DNA of 55,033 nucleotides, from NCBI GenBank assembly GCA_017543335.1, contig JAFYGE010000070.1:1-55033 (forward strand), given 5' to 3'. Below, piece after piece: positions 26,511-35,531 of this stretch. Each line of letters begins with the position of its first letter. The first letter of the stretch is position 1. A program made the translations under genes and the position numbers. The notes beneath the pieces were generated by a model. It was not told the DNA's origin. It did not search any database and saw only the letters and a program-made list of their open reading frames with translations. The stretch comes from Ruminococcus sp. Its GTDB lineage: Bacteria > Bacillota > Clostridia > Oscillospirales > Ruminococcaceae.

Positions 26511-27365
26511 ATGAAAGCGGTTTTGTATCCGAATTTTCAAAAAAAGAACGCACTTCCATGTGCACGTAAAGCTTGTGATATTCTTCACAATGCTGGTGTA
26601 GAGGTGAGTGTTAGTGATGATTTTAAAGAAGAATTTTCTGATAAGTCATATGTGATATATGAAAGCATCGGAGATGCTGTAAAGACCGCTGATTTTGTAA
26701 TTGCTATCGGCGGAGACGGAACTATACTAAGGTGTGCAAAGAAGCTGATAGGCAGCAATACAAAGCTTCTTGGGATAAACACGGGTACTCTCGGATTTAT
26801 GGCTGGACTTGAAGCCGACCAGCTTGATAAGCTTGTTTTGCTGACTACCGGAGATTACGAAATATCCGAGCGAATGACACTCGATGTCGTGTTCCATGAG
26901 AGCTCCGGAGATACAGTGCATACTGCTCTTAATGAGGTTTCCGGACGCTCAGGAAGTTTCAGGATATGCGATTTTGATGTCTATTCAGAGGACTATCTTG
27001 TTGGAAAATATCGTGCTGACGGAGTTCTTTTCAGCACGCCTTCCGGCTCGACTGCATATGCACTTTCAGCCGGAGGTCCAGTTGTTGAACCTGATCTTGA
27101 GTGTATCGAGATGAATCTTATATGTCCTCACTCACTTTTTTCAAGGGCGACTATGTTTTCACCTTGGAGGAAGCTTCGTCTTACAAATAAAACATCAGGA
27201 AATGAAGAGATGATAATAAATGTTGACGGCGAACTTCATTTCAGTCTGCATGAAAACGAGTCTATCGATATAGGCAGAGGAAAGTATAATATAAAATTCA
27301 TAAATCTTATAGGAAATTCTTTTCACGAGTCTGTATGCAGGAAGTTGTGCAGACCAATAAAATAA
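26511..27365 (+). CDS. nadK: NAD kinase
   Basis: A 284-residue enzyme making NADP from NAD and ATP. The GGDGTILR motif (about 68-75), the NTGTLGFMA loop and the TPSGSTAYALSAGGP segment are all intact. AGAGGTG lies upstream of ATG 26511. Confidence 0.95.
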   Translation: MKAVLYPNFQKKNALPCARKACDILHNAGVEVSVSDDFKEEFSDKSYVIYESIGDAVKTADFVIAIGGDGTILRCAKKLIGSNTKLLGINTGTLGFMAGLEADQLDKLVLLTTGDYEISERMTLDVVFHESSGDTVHTALNEVSGRSGSFRICDFDVYSEDYLVGKYRADGVLFSTPSGSTAYALSAGGPVVEPDLECIEMNLICPHSLFSRATMFSPWRKLRLTNKTSGNEEMIINVDGELHFSLHENESIDIGRGKYNIKFINLIGNSFHESVCRKLCRPIK

Positions 27366-27380
27366 AGCTGGTGAGATAAA

Positions 27381-27824
27381 ATGAAAAACAGGAGACATGA
27401 TGCTATTCTTGACATAATAGCTGAACAGCCTGTTTCAACTCAGGAAGAGCTTATAAATATACTTGCTGAGAAAGGCATAAAAACAACTCAGGCTACATTA
27501 TCAAGAGACATACAAGAGCTTTCATTAGTAAAAAAGCGTGACGAGCGTGGAAGATTCAGATATAGTCTGCCGCCCACGGCATTGGCTGAAAAGTCGATTT
27601 TTGAAGAAGCTGTTATCTCGGTCGACTATGCCATGAATACGATAGTATTAAAGTGCAGAGCCGGAATGGCTCAGGGAACTTGTGCGGCTATAGACTCCGT
27701 TGAGCATCAGGGGATAGTTGGTACTATTGCCGGTGATGATACGATATTTATACTTGTCAGAAGTGAAGCTGATGCAAAAAAATTATCCAAGAAATTCAAG
27801 AGCGAGTTATTTCCCGGGAGGTAA
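27381..27824 (+). CDS. argR: Arginine repressor family regulator
   Basis: A 147-residue arginine-responsive regulator: N-terminal winged helix (RHDAILDIIAEQPVSTQEEL, TQATLSRDIQEL) and C-terminal hexamerisation domain with the arginine contact region GTIAGDDTIFIL. The position beside recN is conserved in Firmicutes. No arginine genes are in the window. Confidence 0.94.
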   Translation: MKNRRHDAILDIIAEQPVSTQEELINILAEKGIKTTQATLSRDIQELSLVKKRDERGRFRYSLPPTALAEKSIFEEAVISVDYAMNTIVLKCRAGMAQGTCAAIDSVEHQGIVGTIAGDDTIFILVRSEADAKKLSKKFKSELFPGR

Positions 27825-27833
27825 ATCTGAGGA

Positions 27834-29495
27834 ATGCTAAAAGAGATATACATTCAGAATCTTGCAGTTATCAAAGAAGCTGTTATACCGCTTACAAACG
27901 ATCTGAATATTTTTACCGGAGAGACCGGTGCCGGAAAATCAATACTTATCAACGGAATAAATGCTGTTATAGGACAGCGTATCACTAAGGATATAGTCCG
28001 CAGCGGCTGCGATAAAGCAGTTATAACAGCTCTGTTCACCGAGCTTTCTCCGGAGATATGCGGTAAGCTTGATGAATTGGGAATATCCCATGATAATGAA
28101 GAAATAACAGTAACAAGGGAAATAAGTGCCGACGGCGGAAGTGTTTCACGAATAAACAGCAGGACAGCGTCTGCGGCAATGCTGAAAGAAATAGGCTCAA
28201 TGCTCATAAATATACATGGTCAGCACGATAATCAGATATTGCTTGACAGCGAAAAGCATATGTCTATACTGGACAGCTTTGGTGACGATGACAGTCTGCT
28301 TGAAGACTACCGTGATTCTTTTCACGAGCTGCAAAAGACCGCAAGACAGCTTGGTGAATTGAAAAAGCTGGAGAAAAACAATATCGAACGCAGAAGATAC
28401 CTCAACGAAATAATTGACGATATCGGTGAGCTTGAACTTGAAGAGGGTGAAGACGAGCGTCTTGAAAAGGAGTATGAGACAGCTAAAAATTCCGAAAAGA
28501 CGATAATCGCCATAAAAAATGCTGTTCAGGCTATAACCGGTGATGAGGCTGCAAATGACATGATAGTTTCTGCTGAACAGGAAATCGCAGGCTATACAGA
28601 TTCTTCCGAAAATATAAATATCATTTACGAGAGACTTTCTGCTGCTGAAATAGAGCTTGCCGATATAGCTTCTGAGCTTGAAGCTCTTGCTGATAAGATA
28701 GAGCTTGACGGTCAGAGACTTGAATATCTTGGTACACGTCTGAATAGTATAAATAAGCTAAAACGTAAGTACGCTGAGGATTGCAGCGGACTTGTAAAAA
28801 TGTATGATGAAGCCTGCCGTGAGATAATACAGCTTGAAAGCTCAGCTGATGAAATAAATGAGCTCAATTCAAGAAAAGAGCAGCTGCTCCACGACGTTAC
28901 AGAAAAGGCAAAGCTGCTGTATGAGCACAGAGAGAAGGTCGCTCAGAAGTTTACCGAACAAGTAACAGCAGAACTTGAATTCCTCAATATGTCCGGAGTT
29001 GTAATAAAAGTCAGACATGAAAAAGGCAAGCTGACTGTAAACGGAATGGACACAATCGAATTTCTTATCTCGGCAAATAAGGGCGAAGAGCCTAAACCTA
29101 TCTCGAAGATAGCTTCCGGAGGCGAACTTTCAAGAATTATGCTTGCACTCAAAAGTGTCATTGCCAAAAAGGACAGCATACCGACTATGATTTTTGACGA
29201 GATAGATACCGGAGTAAGCGGAAAAGCTGCTCAGAAGATAGGCATAAAACTTAAAGAAATAGGCAAAGTAAGACAGGTCATCTGCGTTACTCATCTTTCA
29301 CAGATAGCAGTAATGGCTGATAATCATCTTATGATAGAAAAGCACGTTATCAATGACCGCACTGAAACAAATGTTACTCAGCTTGATATGAACGGCAGGG
29401 TCTCAGAGATCGCCAGAATAATGGGCGGAGATGAGCCGACGGCACTCATGCTTGATAATGCTCGTGCGGAGATAGAACGTGCATCAAAATATTAA
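27834..29495 (+). CDS. recN: DNA repair protein RecN
   Basis: A 553-residue SMC-like ATPase for double-strand break repair. Walker A GETGAGKS (about 30-37), a long central coiled-coil (about 150-360, rich in Glu/Lys/Leu), signature ASGGELSRIMLALK, and Walker B FDEIDTGVSG. TGAGG precedes ATG 27834. In many Clostridia spoIVB and spo0A follow recN; here a phosphatase gene follows instead. Confidence 0.95.
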   Translation: MLKEIYIQNLAVIKEAVIPLTNDLNIFTGETGAGKSILINGINAVIGQRITKDIVRSGCDKAVITALFTELSPEICGKLDELGISHDNEEITVTREISADGGSVSRINSRTASAAMLKEIGSMLINIHGQHDNQILLDSEKHMSILDSFGDDDSLLEDYRDSFHELQKTARQLGELKKLEKNNIERRRYLNEIIDDIGELELEEGEDERLEKEYETAKNSEKTIIAIKNAVQAITGDEAANDMIVSAEQEIAGYTDSSENINIIYERLSAAEIELADIASELEALADKIELDGQRLEYLGTRLNSINKLKRKYAEDCSGLVKMYDEACREIIQLESSADEINELNSRKEQLLHDVTEKAKLLYEHREKVAQKFTEQVTAELEFLNMSGVVIKVRHEKGKLTVNGMDTIEFLISANKGEEPKPISKIASGGELSRIMLALKSVIAKKDSIPTMIFDEIDTGVSGKAAQKIGIKLKEIGKVRQVICVTHLSQIAVMADNHLMIEKHVINDRTETNVTQLDMNGRVSEIARIMGGDEPTALMLDNARAEIERASKY

Positions 29496-29513
29496 AGTAC
29501 AGGTAGTGATAAA

Positions 29514-30050
29514 TTGAAGATATACTCTACAAGACACGGTCAGACTGATTATAATAAAAAGGATATTATTCTTGGTACAACAAATATCGAGCTCAATGAA
29601 ACAGGCATTTCACAAGCAGAGGAGCTTGCAGAAAGAGTTGCTGAGCTGAATGATATTGATGTTATTATATCCTCACCAATGAAGAGGTCACTTAGAACTG
29701 CTAAAACGGTCGGTGAGCGTATCGGAATAGAAGTTCTGACGGATGAGAGGCTTCGTGAATGGGATTACGGTGAGTATGAAGGAAAATCACGCTATACTGA
29801 AGGATTTGCAGAAAATAAAGTGAATTACGGTGTAAGAATGGGAAAAAACGGAGAATCTCTTTTGCAGCTTTCTCACAGAGTCTATTCTGCACTTGATGAT
29901 ATCATAAATAAGTACAGCGATAAAAATGTACTTATAGTCAGTCACGGCGGCGTTTGCAGAGTGATCGAGACTTATTTCAATGATATGACGACAGAAGAGT
30001 TTTCAGGTTGGTTCATGGAAAACTGTAAGCTTATAAAATACGAGACTTAA
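29514..30050 (+). CDS. Histidine phosphatase (phosphoglycerate-mutase-like) family protein
   Basis: A 178-residue phosphatase with the N-terminal catalytic STRHGQTDYN, the SSPMKRSLRTA region, and the second catalytic histidine in IVSHGGVCR. It starts with TTG 29514 so that the RHG motif sits at residues 7-9, as is normal. The substrate is unknown; alpha-ribazole phosphatase or a general phosphoester hydrolase are possible. Confidence 0.88.
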   Translation: MKIYSTRHGQTDYNKKDIILGTTNIELNETGISQAEELAERVAELNDIDVIISSPMKRSLRTAKTVGERIGIEVLTDERLREWDYGEYEGKSRYTEGFAENKVNYGVRMGKNGESLLQLSHRVYSALDDIINKYSDKNVLIVSHGGVCRVIETYFNDMTTEEFSGWFMENCKLIKYET

Positions 30051-30066
30051 AAATAAGGGGGCTTAT

Positions 30067-32037
30067 ATGAAGATAGGAGTCGATTACTATCCGGAGCAAT
30101 GGGATAGGTCAATGTGGGAAAATGATATTGAATTAATGGCAAAATCCGGTGTAAAATTGATAAGAGTAGGGGAGTTTGCATGGTCAAGATTTGAGCCGGA
30201 AGATAATTATTTTACATTCGATTGGCTCGATGAAGTTATAGGTCTGTGCAAGAAAAATAACATTGATGTTGTTATGTCTCTGCCGACGAATTGTCCGCCT
30301 TTGTGGCTATATCAGAAGTATCCTGATATAGTACAGGTAGGTCTTGACGGAAACAAGCTTCAGACCGGTATCCGTGGACACAGATGTATTAATTCTCCTA
30401 TTTTCATGAAATATGCCAAGAGAATAACTGAGAGGATAGTGCGTCATTACGCTGACGAATCTGCAATTGTTGCATGGCAGATAGACAACGAGCTTGAAGC
30501 ATATCAGTGTACCTGTGATGAATGTAAAAAGCTTTTCCGCAGTTGGCTCATTGACAAACATGACTCTATAGAAAATGTAAATAAGGTATTCGGCAACAGC
30601 GTATGGAGCGGAGAATACGTTAATCCTTCACAGATCGAACCTCCGACAGCTTATCCGAAAGAATGGCAGAATCCTGCTTTATGTCTTGAATTCCAGCGAT
30701 TCAGTTCAGAGTGTACAGCGAGGTATGTAAAAGATCTTGCTATAATGATAAAGCATGAAATATCCCGTGCAAAGGTCACAACGAATCTTTGTTTCAGTGA
30801 AAACACTCCGGATGTGTATAAATTATTTGATGAAGTCGACTTTGTTTCTTATGACAACTATCCTCCGGTAGATATCTCATCTGACCCTGATAGAATAACC
30901 TCTCATGCATTCGTGCTTGATCTCATTAGAGGTATAAAGAACCGCAATTTCTGGGTAATGGAGCAGCTTAGCGGAGCTACAGGATGCTGGGGACCTATGC
31001 AGAAAACCACACGTCCCGGACAGCTAATGGGATATACTCTTCAGGCAATCGCTCATGGAGCTGAAAATGTTCTCCATTTCCGTTGGAGAACAGCAGCAAC
31101 AGGTGCTGAGATGTTCATACAGGGACTTATAGATCACAGTAATCAGCCCGGACGCAGACTCAGAGAGTTCACAGACCTTTGCAATATAGTTTCAAAAATC
31201 GGAGTTCTTGACACAACAGTAATAGTTTCGGAAATAGCTATACTTTATTCACCAGAGAATGAATGGGCATTGGATATGCAGCCTCAGGCTGAGAATTTCA
31301 GATATATCGATCAGTTGAAGTACTTTCATGCAGCATTTTCAAGATACGGTGCTAACGTTGATATCGTTTCACCTGAAGATGATCTCTCAAGGTACAAGGT
31401 AGTTATTGCTCCGGAGATGTTTGTCTATAAGAAGTCAGCTGCTGAGAATATCTATCGTTTTGCAATTAAGGGAGGTACTCTTGTACTCACAACTCGAAGC
31501 GGCGTTAAGGACTCAAACAACAATTGTATCACTCAGCCGCTGCCAACAGTATACAGAGATCTTGTAGGTGCAGAAATATCTGAATATGACCCTATCGGCA
31601 GAAGTGAACAGGTAATAGTCGACTTTGCCGGCAATAAATTTAAATGTCATCAGTGGTGTGATATTCTTACACTTATAACTGCAAAAGCATATGCGGAGTA
31701 TGATGATGATTTTTACCGCAGCTGTCCGGCAGTTACAATGAACAGATACTGCAATGGAGTTATCTATTATGTTGGAACTGTATGCCATATGGACTTTTAC
31801 GAAAGTTTTGCAGGAAATATAATGCGTCAGACCGGTATACCAAGACTGAAAGGACTTCCCCGTGGAGTTGAGGTGACAACAAGATCAAATGGAATGGACG
31901 ATTTCATTTTGTTCTTTAATAATTCAGAAGAGATAGTTACGATCGACCTTCCAAAATCGATGTATAGTATTGTTGATTCAAGAGGTAAGGATGAGATCGT
32001 ACTGAAACCGTTTGGATTTGACGCAGTAAAAAAATAG
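30067..32037 (+). CDS. GH42 beta-galactosidase
   Basis: A 656-residue cytoplasmic enzyme (no signal peptide) releasing terminal beta-galactose from short sugars. The N-terminus GVDYYPEQWD opens the family's (beta/alpha)8 barrel. The acid/base is Glu142 in IDNELEAYQC and the nucleophile Glu299 in VMEQLSG. Cysteines in YQCTCDECKK form the metal cluster known in several GH42 enzymes. The trimerisation and C-terminal beta domains are present. AAGGGGG precedes the start. The placement between a phosphatase and dtd is unusual, since no sugar transporter or regulator is beside it. Confidence 0.93.
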   Translation: MKIGVDYYPEQWDRSMWENDIELMAKSGVKLIRVGEFAWSRFEPEDNYFTFDWLDEVIGLCKKNNIDVVMSLPTNCPPLWLYQKYPDIVQVGLDGNKLQTGIRGHRCINSPIFMKYAKRITERIVRHYADESAIVAWQIDNELEAYQCTCDECKKLFRSWLIDKHDSIENVNKVFGNSVWSGEYVNPSQIEPPTAYPKEWQNPALCLEFQRFSSECTARYVKDLAIMIKHEISRAKVTTNLCFSENTPDVYKLFDEVDFVSYDNYPPVDISSDPDRITSHAFVLDLIRGIKNRNFWVMEQLSGATGCWGPMQKTTRPGQLMGYTLQAIAHGAENVLHFRWRTAATGAEMFIQGLIDHSNQPGRRLREFTDLCNIVSKIGVLDTTVIVSEIAILYSPENEWALDMQPQAENFRYIDQLKYFHAAFSRYGANVDIVSPEDDLSRYKVVIAPEMFVYKKSAAENIYRFAIKGGTLVLTTRSGVKDSNNNCITQPLPTVYRDLVGAEISEYDPIGRSEQVIVDFAGNKFKCHQWCDILTLITAKAYAEYDDDFYRSCPAVTMNRYCNGVIYYVGTVCHMDFYESFAGNIMRQTGIPRLKGLPRGVEVTTRSNGMDDFILFFNNSEEIVTIDLPKSMYSIVDSRGKDEIVLKPFGFDAVKK

Positions 32038-32047
32038 GAGCAATATA

Positions 32048-32482
32048 ATGAAAATCGTACTTCAAAGAGTTACATCCGCATCAGTCAAGGTTGACGGAAA
32101 GGTGACAGGAAGCATTGATAATGGATACCTGCTTCTTTTCGGAGTAGGTCACGATGACACCGAAGATGATTGCCGCAGACTTGCTGATAAGATAATCAAT
32201 CTAAGGATTTTTTCTGATGAAAATGATAAAATAAATCTTGATCTTAATACAGTTAATGGTTCACTTCTTGTTGTGCCGCAGTTCACGTTATATGCCGACT
32301 GCCGCAAGGGAAATCGTCCGAATTTCATTCAGGCAGCCAAGCCGGATGAGGCAAACAGACTATTTCAGTTTTTCGTTGACTATTGCCGCAGTAAGGGCGT
32401 AAGGACTGAAACCGGCGTATTCGGAGCTGATATGAAAGTTGAGCTTTTGAATGACGGTCCGTTTACAATAGTACTTGAATAG
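32048..32482 (+). CDS. dtd: D-aminoacyl-tRNA deacylase
   Basis: A 144-residue proofreading enzyme that removes D-amino acids from tRNA. The motif SLLVVPQFTLYAD is intact, and the second conserved segment reads FGADMKVELLNDGPFTIVL. It ends the long plus-strand run; a perfect hairpin with a T-run starts 5 bases after its stop. Confidence 0.95.
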   Translation: MKIVLQRVTSASVKVDGKVTGSIDNGYLLLFGVGHDDTEDDCRRLADKIINLRIFSDENDKINLDLNTVNGSLLVVPQFTLYADCRKGNRPNFIQAAKPDEANRLFQFFVDYCRSKGVRTETGVFGADMKVELLNDGPFTIVLE

Positions 32483-32486
32483 GAAT

Positions 32487-32528
32487 AAAAATCACCTCAG
32501 GGCAAATAATACCTCTGAGGTGATTTTT
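32487..32528 (+). terminator. Terminator whose right arm carries the ribosome site of the next gene
   Basis: AAAAATCACCTCAG (32487-32500) pairs perfectly over 14 bp with CTGAGGTGATTTTT (32515-32528), loop 14 bases, ending in five T residues. The right arm includes the GAGGTGA ribosome site, and the T-run touches the ATG at 32529 of the penicillin-binding protein. Confidence 0.9.
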
Positions 32529-34136
32529 ATGCGTAAAACAGCTGATAATAGAGTTCTCGTTCTTGCAGTTGTATTCATAATGTTATTTTTAGTGATATGC
32601 TTTCATTATTTTGATCTTGCAGTATCTCGGAAACACGTTGAGACAGCGTATGAGCGAGCTGAATTAACCATAGTTGCCGGAGAGCCTCAAGGTACTATTT
32701 TTGACAGGAATATGAAGCATTTAGTGAATACCGAGTACACTTATAAAGCAGTTGTAGTACCGTATTCTGCCGATAAAGAAAGTCTTAAAAAGTATGTATA
32801 TGATACTAAATATCTTGAAAGAGAGTATAAAAAAGGAAGTCCATTTGTAATTGAATGCAAAAGCGGTATGCCGGAAAGTGCAGGAATAACAGTTTTCAGA
32901 ACAGCAGTACGCAATGATAAAAAGAGAGTAGCGGAGCATATTTTAGGCTATACATCGGAAGGTGTTGGTGTAGCAGGGATCGAAGCAGCGTATGATAGGA
33001 TACTGAGGGAAAATGATATTCCCAACAGCGTTACTTATAATACGGACGGGTTTGGCAGAGTACTTATAGGTGACGGCAAGATAGTCCATATAAGTGATGC
33101 CGACAAGAGTGGTGTTGTGACCACGCTTGATAAGGACATTCAGAAAATATGTGAAAAGAGCGGAAACAGTATCGATAAGGGAGCAATTGTTGTCAGTGAT
33201 ATATCGAATGGAGATATTCTTGCAATGGCAAGCTTTCCGAGGTATGATACTTCAAATATAACTTCTGCTCTGAGTGATGAGAGGAGTCCAATGATAAACC
33301 GGGCACTTTATTCTTACGGAGTAGGTTCTATTTTTAAGCTGGTAACAGCTTGTGAGGCGATAGAAGAGGGGCGAAAAAACTATTCCTACAAATGCCGTGG
33401 ACAAATAAATGTCAAGGGACAAAGTTTTAATTGCCATAAGGCTGACGGTCACGGAATCGAATACCTAACGTCCGCAATAAGAGATTCATGCAACACGTAT
33501 TTTATATCATTGAGCCGTATGTTGGATGCGAAAAAATTCCGTGCATTGGCGTATGATTTTGGTTTCGGAAAAGAGAATCATTTATGCCGAGGAATAATTG
33601 GTGCATCAGGAGTTCTTCCGACTGATGATGAACTTTCAGTGCCGGCTGAACTTGCCAATTTTTCTTTCGGACAAGGTAAATTGACCGCCACTCCGCTTCA
33701 GATCAATCAGTTCACCTGCTGCATTGCAAATTCAGGCGAGATGCCTCAGTTAAGGCTTATAAAAGGTTTGACTACTGACGGAGAAATAGTTATCGATGAG
33801 AAAGCACCTCAGTTTACAAAGGTTATAAGCAAAGAGACTGCGGAAGGAATAAGACATATGATGACGGCGGCGATACGAGACAATGAAAACTCGAATGCCC
33901 AGTCTGCTTTTGTAGATATAGCCGCAAAAACCTCGACTGCACAGACCGGAAGATTTTCACCGGAAGGTGACGAGTACTGTCATGCGTGGATAACCGGATT
34001 TTTTCCGGCATATGCTCCAAAATATGCAGTTACTGTTCTTGTAGAGGACGGAGGGTACGGCAATGAGACTGCTGCACCTATTTTCAGGGATATAGCTGAG
34101 AAAATTACGCTATTAGAGAAAAAAAGGAGCGAGTGA
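32529..34136 (+). CDS. Class B penicillin-binding protein (transpeptidase)
   Basis: A 535-residue membrane-anchored peptidoglycan transpeptidase. The start at 32529 gives MRKTADNRVLVLAVVF with one N-terminal membrane helix; GAGGTGA lies six bases upstream but inside a terminator stem. Pedestal domain (about 40-200), then the transpeptidase domain with Ser267-x-x-Lys270 (GSIFK), Ser320-Cys-Asn322, and Lys467-Thr-Ser469 (AAKTSTAQTG). The third motif is KTS where KTG is usual. The short length fits PbpA-type enzymes rather than FtsI or SpoVD with long pedestals. The gene stands alone, and its stop codon lies within another hairpin. Confidence 0.88.
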   Translation: MRKTADNRVLVLAVVFIMLFLVICFHYFDLAVSRKHVETAYERAELTIVAGEPQGTIFDRNMKHLVNTEYTYKAVVVPYSADKESLKKYVYDTKYLEREYKKGSPFVIECKSGMPESAGITVFRTAVRNDKKRVAEHILGYTSEGVGVAGIEAAYDRILRENDIPNSVTYNTDGFGRVLIGDGKIVHISDADKSGVVTTLDKDIQKICEKSGNSIDKGAIVVSDISNGDILAMASFPRYDTSNITSALSDERSPMINRALYSYGVGSIFKLVTACEAIEEGRKNYSYKCRGQINVKGQSFNCHKADGHGIEYLTSAIRDSCNTYFISLSRMLDAKKFRALAYDFGFGKENHLCRGIIGASGVLPTDDELSVPAELANFSFGQGKLTATPLQINQFTCCIANSGEMPQLRLIKGLTTDGEIVIDEKAPQFTKVISKETAEGIRHMMTAAIRDNENSNAQSAFVDIAAKTSTAQTGRFSPEGDEYCHAWITGFFPAYAPKYAVTVLVEDGGYGNETAAPIFRDIAEKITLLEKKRSE

Positions 34137-34145
34137 ACTCGCTCC
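34117..34145 (-). terminator. Terminator of radA, overlapping the PBP stop codon
   Basis: GGAGCGAG (34126-34133) and CTCGCTCC (34138-34145) with a 4-base loop. On the minus strand it is followed by seven T residues. It starts inside the last codons of the convergent PBP gene. Confidence 0.85.
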
Positions 34146-34151
34146 GGAAAA

Positions 34152-35519
34152 TTACTTTATTATAGAAAAAGCCTGTTTTAAAGTAGATGCAGGTAATATT
34201 TTTATTTTATGTTCGCTGATATTGACAGCAGATTCAGACTGTTTAGGTATTATACAGGTACTGAATCCCATTCTTTCAGCTTCATTTATACGCTGAGTGA
34301 TATGAGAAACTGAGCGTATTTCTCCGCCAAGACCTATTTCACCGAAAGCGATAACATCCTCGCTAATAGGTTTATCCATTATACCGGAGTATAGTGCAAG
34401 TGCGACAGGCAAATCGCCGGCTGGTTCATCAAGACGGAATCCGCCCACGATATTGAGGTAAACATCAAGTGAGCCCATGAAAATACCGAGTCTTTTTTCA
34501 AGTACGGCAATAATGATGCTCAGTCTGTTGAAGTCAAAACCAGTAGTCATTCTTCTTGGAGCAGAGTAACTTGTTTTTGAAGCAAGAGCCTGAACCTCTG
34601 CAAGTATAGGTCGGCTTCCTTCCATAACACAGGCAACGCAGGTACCTGAGACGTTATGTGGACGTCCGGAGAGGAGCATTTGTGAAGGATTAGCAACTTC
34701 TGCAAGACCTTTATCTCTCATCTCAAAAACGCCTATCTCATTAGTCGAGCCAAAGCGGTTTTTTACAGCTCTTAAAATACGATAGCTCTGATGACGCTCA
34801 CCCTCAAAGTATAGAACAGCATCAACGATATGCTCCATAACTTTAGGACCTGCAATTGCACCGTCCTTATTAACGTGACCGACTATCACCATAGGGATCT
34901 CCTGGCTTTTTGCAGTATGCATAAAGAGATTTGTACACTCACGAACCTGAGTGATACTTCCCGGACTTGAAGTTATACTATTAATGCTCATTGTCTGTAT
35001 TGAGTCGATTATAGCAATATCCGGAGCACTTGAAGCTATAGTTGAAGCAACAGCTTCCGCATCAGTTGAGGTAAGTATATAGAGGTTTTCCGTATCGACC
35101 CCAAGTCTCTGGGCACGCAGTTTTATCTGTCTTGCTGATTCTTCTCCTGAGACGTAAAGAATCGAGTGGTCATCACCAAGATATTGACATATCTGAAGCA
35201 ATATAGTACTTTTACCAATACCAGGCTCTCCACCGAGAAGCACGATAGAACCTTTTACAAGTCCGCCGCCGAGAACTCTGTTAAGCTCTCCGACACCTGT
35301 ATCGTACCTTACATCGTCATCAACACCGATCTCTTCGAGTTCAAGAATTTTTTCAGAGAGGTCGACTATCTGCTGAGATGATGTTTTAGTTTTATTTGAT
35401 GTGACTGTTTCTTCCTCTTCAAAGCTATTCCATGCACCGCATGAAGGGCACTTGCCGTTCCATTTGGAGCTTTCATAGCCGCATTGATTACAGGTATAAA
35501 TATAACGTGATTTAGCCAT
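34152..35519 (-). CDS. radA: DNA repair protein RadA
   Basis: A 455-residue RecA-like branch-migration protein. N-terminal zinc finger with Cys pairs in CNQCGYESSKWNGKCPSCG, Walker A GGEPGIGKST, the RadA-specific KNRFGSTNE motif, and a C-terminal Lon-like domain (about 290-450). The ribosome site before ATG 35519 is weak. It lies 12 bases after the upstream lipoprotein gene and is probably co-transcribed with it. Confidence 0.95.
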   Translation of the reverse strand: MAKSRYIYTCNQCGYESSKWNGKCPSCGAWNSFEEEETVTSNKTKTSSQQIVDLSEKILELEEIGVDDDVRYDTGVGELNRVLGGGLVKGSIVLLGGEPGIGKSTILLQICQYLGDDHSILYVSGEESARQIKLRAQRLGVDTENLYILTSTDAEAVASTIASSAPDIAIIDSIQTMSINSITSSPGSITQVRECTNLFMHTAKSQEIPMVIVGHVNKDGAIAGPKVMEHIVDAVLYFEGERHQSYRILRAVKNRFGSTNEIGVFEMRDKGLAEVANPSQMLLSGRPHNVSGTCVACVMEGSRPILAEVQALASKTSYSAPRRMTTGFDFNRLSIIIAVLEKRLGIFMGSLDVYLNIVGGFRLDEPAGDLPVALALYSGIMDKPISEDVIAFGEIGLGGEIRSVSHITQRINEAERMGFSTCIIPKQSESAVNISEHKIKILPASTLKQAFSIIK

Positions 35520-35531
35520 AGTTACATATTT

